Notes under the pieces: generated by a model
Told to the model about the DNA's origin: nothing
Databases searched by the model: none
The model's input: the letters and a program-made list of their open reading frames with translations, nothing else
Translations under genes and position numbers: made by a program
Assembly: GCA_963770765.1 (NCBI GenBank)
Contig: CAVYQS010000005.1
Span: 254,041-318,040, forward strand
DNA from: CAVPCY01 sp963770765
Lineage (GTDB): Bacteria; Actinomycetota; Coriobacteriia; Anaerosomatales; PHET01
Length of the DNA: 64,000 nt
Direction: 5' to 3'
Shown: in pieces, positions 60,913-64,000 of the stretch
Layout of the letters: each line of letters starts with the position of its first letter
Numbering within the stretch: position 1 is the first letter of the stretch

Positions 60913-62980
60913 GAGGAGACCCCAGCCGCCGAGCTCGAAGGAGGAGAAGAAGAGTCACCAGCTCTTCAACCAGCTGCCCAGCTACCTGCTCCCGCGCTTT
61001 CCAGGCGCTGCCAACGGCTCCAGCCTGTCCCCGGCCTTGGGCCAGTGGGCGTCCCCAATCTCAGCCCTCACGAGCCTTGGAGGGGGAACCGCCCAGAATG
61101 GAAGCCGCGCGGGGTCGGAGTCCGGCGGCCCTGCCCCTACCCCAGAGGGCGCAGGACGGCCGCCGAGCGCCTCCGGCGACGACGCTGGCGCAGCGCGCCG
61201 GAGACGGACGGCCCGGCAGCCGAACGGACTCCCGCTCGCCGCGCTCCTCGGGGCGTCCGGCCCCGCGCTCGGCAGCGGCGGCGGCGGCGCCGGGGACTTC
61301 CTGGCGCGGCCGCCAGCCCGGAGGGCGGCAGCCTGCTGGAGACCACTCAGAAGCTGAAGCAGTTTCTATCGGAGGTGGGGGGCGGCAGCCAGGAGGACAC
61401 TCGGCGAGATCGACTTCCTGCTGCCCGAGGAGGCCGTCTACGCCGCCGCTGATGCCGCCGCAGCGCCGGCGGGTGAGCCCCTTCCCTCGGGGGGACGACG
61501 GCCGAGGGGGCTGCCCCCGCGGCGCAGGCGGAGAATCTCCCCTCAGGCGAGCCTGCCGGGGAGCTGTCTCCGGAGGACCTGCAAGCTGGGGGTGCTCTCC
61601 CCGGCAGGGGCTGGGCCCCTCGGAGATCCGGCAATGCTGGATGCTGCCGGCGAGGGTGCGGACGCTGCCCCCCAGACTGCTGACTCGGGGTCTTCTGGAG
61701 ACCACGAGATGCGGGATGCGATCGATGGGGTCCCAGAGGAGGCCCCCCCGGCGGATGCAGGGCCTCCTGAAGACCAGGAGATGCCGGACGCGGCCGGTGA
61801 GGGTGCCGGGGTTGTGCCTGCTGAGGAGGTGCACTCTGAGCTGGAGCCGACCGGCCTTCCCGAGGCGGTCCCGGAGGCTCCTGTGGGTGTCACGGTCCCC
61901 GAGGCTGTGGCCGAGCCTGGAAAGGGTCGTCCTGAGGGGGATTCAGAGGCGCTCGAGGCCGGTATGGTCAACGGGCCTGTCGAGGGCAGTCCTGAAGCCC
62001 CTGCTGCTGACACAGCGAGCGGGCAGCTTGCGCCCGAGGTGGCCGAGGTAGCACCTCCCAACCTAGGAGGCCTGGCTGTGGAGGAGGGCCCAGGGGTCAT
62101 TCCCGAGGGCGGCTTGGAAGGCCTCGACACCGAGGCGGCGAGCGCGCCGAAGGCCGCGGCCAGCGACGGAGCGCTTCCGGTGAAGGAGGAGCTCGATGTC
62201 AGTCCTGGGGGCAGCCCCCCGAGCGTTCCTGATGCCGAGCCAGCCGCCGCGGCAGCGGCGGCGGCGCCGGAGGTTGCCCGGCGTCGCCACCCCGGCGCAG
62301 CCCGGAGGGCTCTTCGGAGCCGGGGGGGTCCTCAGCTCCGAGCGCCCCCCCATCCGAGGATCAGCAGACTCCTGGTCCGGGGTGACACCCGAAGCTGGGG
62401 CTATGGTGGAGGGCAGCACTGGGAAGGCGCCGGCCGGCCCCCGAAGAGCGGGCTCAAAAAGTCGCGCTTGGGGCCGGCCTCGGGGACGGGCACGGAGGTC
62501 AAGCGGGGCGTCGGGCGGCCGGCTAGGGTTATCCTTGGGCCGGACGGGACCCCGCTCCCAAAGAGCCACAAGAAGAAAGTGGACCCGGGCTCGGAGGGCA
62601 CGAAATCGAAACCGAAACCGCCGCCGCCCCCGCCGCGGCAGCTGACGCGCGCTGCGGCCGCCGTCCGGGGAGGCGGCGAAGGCCGGCATGCCGGATACCG
62701 CCGCCGGGAAGGGCGGTCTGGCTGGGGTCGGGACTCCGGGAGCGGCGACGTCGGTGGCGGTGGCGCTTGCGACCCCGGCGGAGCCGCCGCGGCCGCCGAT
62801 GGACCCCAAGCTGGCGCTGATGGAGCGCCTGGGCGGGGTGCTGGCTGCGCCTGGGAAGTTCTGGGTGCACGAGAGCAAGCTACCCCTCTGGCTGGTCAAG
62901 ATCTACGGAGGAGAAGACCCGCCAGATGGCAGCTATCGAAGCCGCCCGGAAGGCCCGGGAGGCCTACCGGATCTCTGCTG
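60913..62980 (+). CDS. Large eukaryotic exon of a PHD-finger protein, with several frame slips
   Basis: A low-complexity coding stretch typical of nuclear proteins. It runs through acidic Glu/Pro/Ala-rich repeats (about 61,400-62,250; EDQEMPDAAGEGAG type), then a basic part with an AT-hook-like KRGVGRPARV at 62,500-62,530 and KSHKKK, then a conserved-looking KFWVHESKLPLWLVK and a helical, charged EKTRQMAAIEAARKAREAY. The sense frame changes several times: the segments GVATPAQPGGLF (62,284), GRPARV, MDPKLALMERLGG (62,800) and EEKTRQM (62,908) lie in different frames. One extra G at 62,907-62,908 joins WLVKIY to EEKTRQM perfectly. The exon ends at GCTG/GTACGC (62,980). Exon limits before 61,500 are uncertain. 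Confidence 0.5.
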
Positions 62981-63217
62981 GTACGCCTTGCTTGCTGTTT
63001 CCTTCAGCGTGCGGATATGGATACATTGTGTGTATCGTCTCCATACATTCGCCGCATCATGCAAAGTTCTCTGCTCGGCTCGCTACGGGTTGAAGCGTTT
63101 TCCTGTGGGGATTCTCATCTCGTTGCTGGGTCTGTGAGTGGGCTCGGTATTATGGGGTGATAGATAGGGTTTTGGAGCTGGTGATTGAATCGTGGACGTC
63201 TGGTGTAGGACTGGCAG
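62981..63217 (+). other. Probable intron
   Basis: Begins GTACGC, is T-rich, and ends at TAG (63,208) or CAG (63,217). Both acceptors give the same reading frame. Exon phase fits if two extra C bases in the CCCC at 63,224-63,227 are sequencing slips. Confidence 0.5.
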
Positions 63218-63392
63218 ATGCCGCCCCAAGGAAGCTGCTAGGGAAGCTGAGCAGGCAGCTGCCGCTGCGGCTGCTGACTCCTGCGCTACCTGTGGAGAGA
63301 TGTATGGCGACAATATCGAGAAGGACGGCCTCTGGATTGCATGCGACAAGTGCAACAAATGGTATCATGGCGCATGCGTGAACATGACGCAG
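63218..63392 (+). CDS. Exon with first six zinc ligands of a PHD finger
   Basis: After an Ala/Glu-rich helix (KEAAREAEQAAAAA) comes CATCGEMYGDN, then LWIACDKCNKWYHGACVNM: ligands C, C, C, C, H and C of a C4HC3 PHD finger, with the usual Trp before the His pair. The exon ends in phase 0 at CAG/GTGAGG. PHD fingers bind histone H3 tails, often methylated Lys4. This domain does not occur in ordinary bacterial genes and, with the split by an intron, fixes the eukaryotic origin. Confidence 0.85.
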
Positions 63393-63657
63393 GTGAGGAA
63401 AATATTGGGACTCTGAGCAAGTGACAGCTTCGCTAAGCCACTCCTTTTGGATGCCAGGAATCTAGGGCTACGCCCTTCTCAAACAACAAGTGGTTGGTTT
63501 TGTTCCTCTGCAGACTATTGTTGCGTGACTATTTGAATTGCGTACTCCTGGGATATGCCGAGAGTAACCACTTCATGCCTTCATCAAGTTGGATTTTACT
63601 GCTTCTTTTTTAATGGCACATTGGCTGAACTGGGGACGTTGTCTGGGGGGTCTGCAG
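63393..63657 (+). other. Intron inside the PHD finger
   Basis: 265 bases, GTGAGG at the start, pyrimidine-rich end TCTGCAG. Removing it joins the zinc-finger halves in frame. Confidence 0.8.
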
Positions 63658-63805
63658 GAGGCTGTGGATGCGCTGAATGACAAGCCCTACATGTGCTTGG
63701 AGTGTGAAAACCAGAAGATTGAGCGCCGGCGGGTGGCTGTGGAGAGGGCTCGCCAGAAGCGCTCGACTCTGGACGGAGCACAGGCATCAAGTATGGCCAG
63801 TCAGG
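63658..63805 (+). CDS. Exon with last two zinc ligands of the PHD finger
   Basis: Reads EAVDALNDKPYMCLECENQ, giving the final C-x2-C ligands; spacing from the previous Cys is 17 residues, normal for PHD. A basic helix (KIERRRVAVERARQKR) follows, probably nuclear-localising. The exon ends at CAGG/GTGAGT, an ideal 5' splice site at 63,806. The gene continues beyond the window. Confidence 0.82.
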
Positions 63806-64000
63806 GTGAGTCGTGTTTGGGGTACAGTTAGGCTCACGCCTGGCATCCCATGATTGTGTTGCCTGGTGTCACGGCTAGGAGACGTGTTGCGGATTTCAGG
63901 GATTCGTGCGTCGCCGGTTTTATAGCAGAATCTTTCGCATATGGGGTGAGAAGTAGAAGCCGGCAAGGGCTTCTACTGATGGCGGATCAGCGTGTATTGA
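63806..64000 (+). other. Intron sequence to the window end
   Basis: Starts with GTGAGT, no long frame in the gene direction, T- and G-rich. Nothing else is recognised in it. Confidence 0.5.

Overview
WHAT IT IS. Positions 1 to about 60,500 are one stretch of a GC-rich, monoderm (Gram-positive type) bacterium. Genes are tightly packed, often with ATGA or GTGA stop/start overlaps. The gene families (purine enzymes, lipoteichoic-acid-synthase-like, LytR-CpsA-Psr and VanW proteins, an Mrp-type antiporter operon) and the codon style fit Actinomycetota, most likely an environmental relative of Coriobacteriia. That placement is inference; no rRNA gene is present. From about 60,503-60,533 onward the sequence changes kingdom. 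The last 3.5 kb is a eukaryotic gene with GC-rich exons, T-rich introns with GT..AG borders, low-complexity acidic and basic regions, an AT-hook-like motif and a PHD zinc finger split by an intron. It looks most like a green alga or similar protist. The window is therefore probably a chimeric contig, although a real integration cannot be excluded from sequence alone.

LAYOUT. 0-5.4 kb: a membrane protein, a CopG/VapC toxin-antitoxin pair, and a P2-type cation ATPase followed by two TrkA-type RCK proteins. 5.4-20.5 kb: de novo purine synthesis genes (purL, purF, purM-purN, purH) interspersed with a polysaccharide deacetylase, a K+ channel, an LTA-synthase-like enzyme, a DUF4126 protein and an orphan branched-chain-amino-acid-type binding protein; a frameshifted HTH-nucleotidyltransferase gene lies before purH. 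20.5-29 kb: a PabB-PabC fusion, a secreted cell-wall protein, an MscS channel, tRNA-Lys and tRNA-Glu, and several poorly known genes, ending with a degenerate GGDEF membrane protein. 29.1-38.8 kb: a large Mrp/Mbh-type antiporter operon with four tandem NuoL/N-like subunits, all carrying frameshifts. 38.9-50 kb: cell-envelope genes, including an LCP protein with an M15-type peptidase domain inserted in it and a DD-carboxypeptidase-VanW-G5 fusion, plus tRNA-Glu and tRNA-Val. 50-60.4 kb: ferredoxin, release-factor-like protein, DUF72, metallophosphoesterase, an ABC exporter with a two-component system and its apparent targets, then a CarH-like B12 sensor domain operonic with a second ABC exporter, and tRNA-Asp with a terminator. 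60.5-64 kb: the eukaryotic PHD-finger gene.

HOW IT FITS TOGETHER. Three themes dominate: purine synthesis, ion and osmotic homeostasis (P-type ATPase, RCK proteins, K+ channel, MscS, Mrp antiporter) and cell-wall building and remodelling. Two regulatory ideas stand out. A putative c-di-GMP receptor (degenerate GGDEF keeping an RxxD I-site) is translationally coupled to the antiporter operon. Direct repeats of 11 bp, typical of OmpR-family regulators, lie upstream of two secreted-protein genes near the two-component system.

QUALITY NOTE. About fourteen frameshifts can be placed in the bacterial part. All but one are single-base insertions, and they cluster in 18.2-18.6 kb and 32-37 kb; the eukaryotic part shows similar slips. 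This looks more like long-read sequencing error than gene decay.
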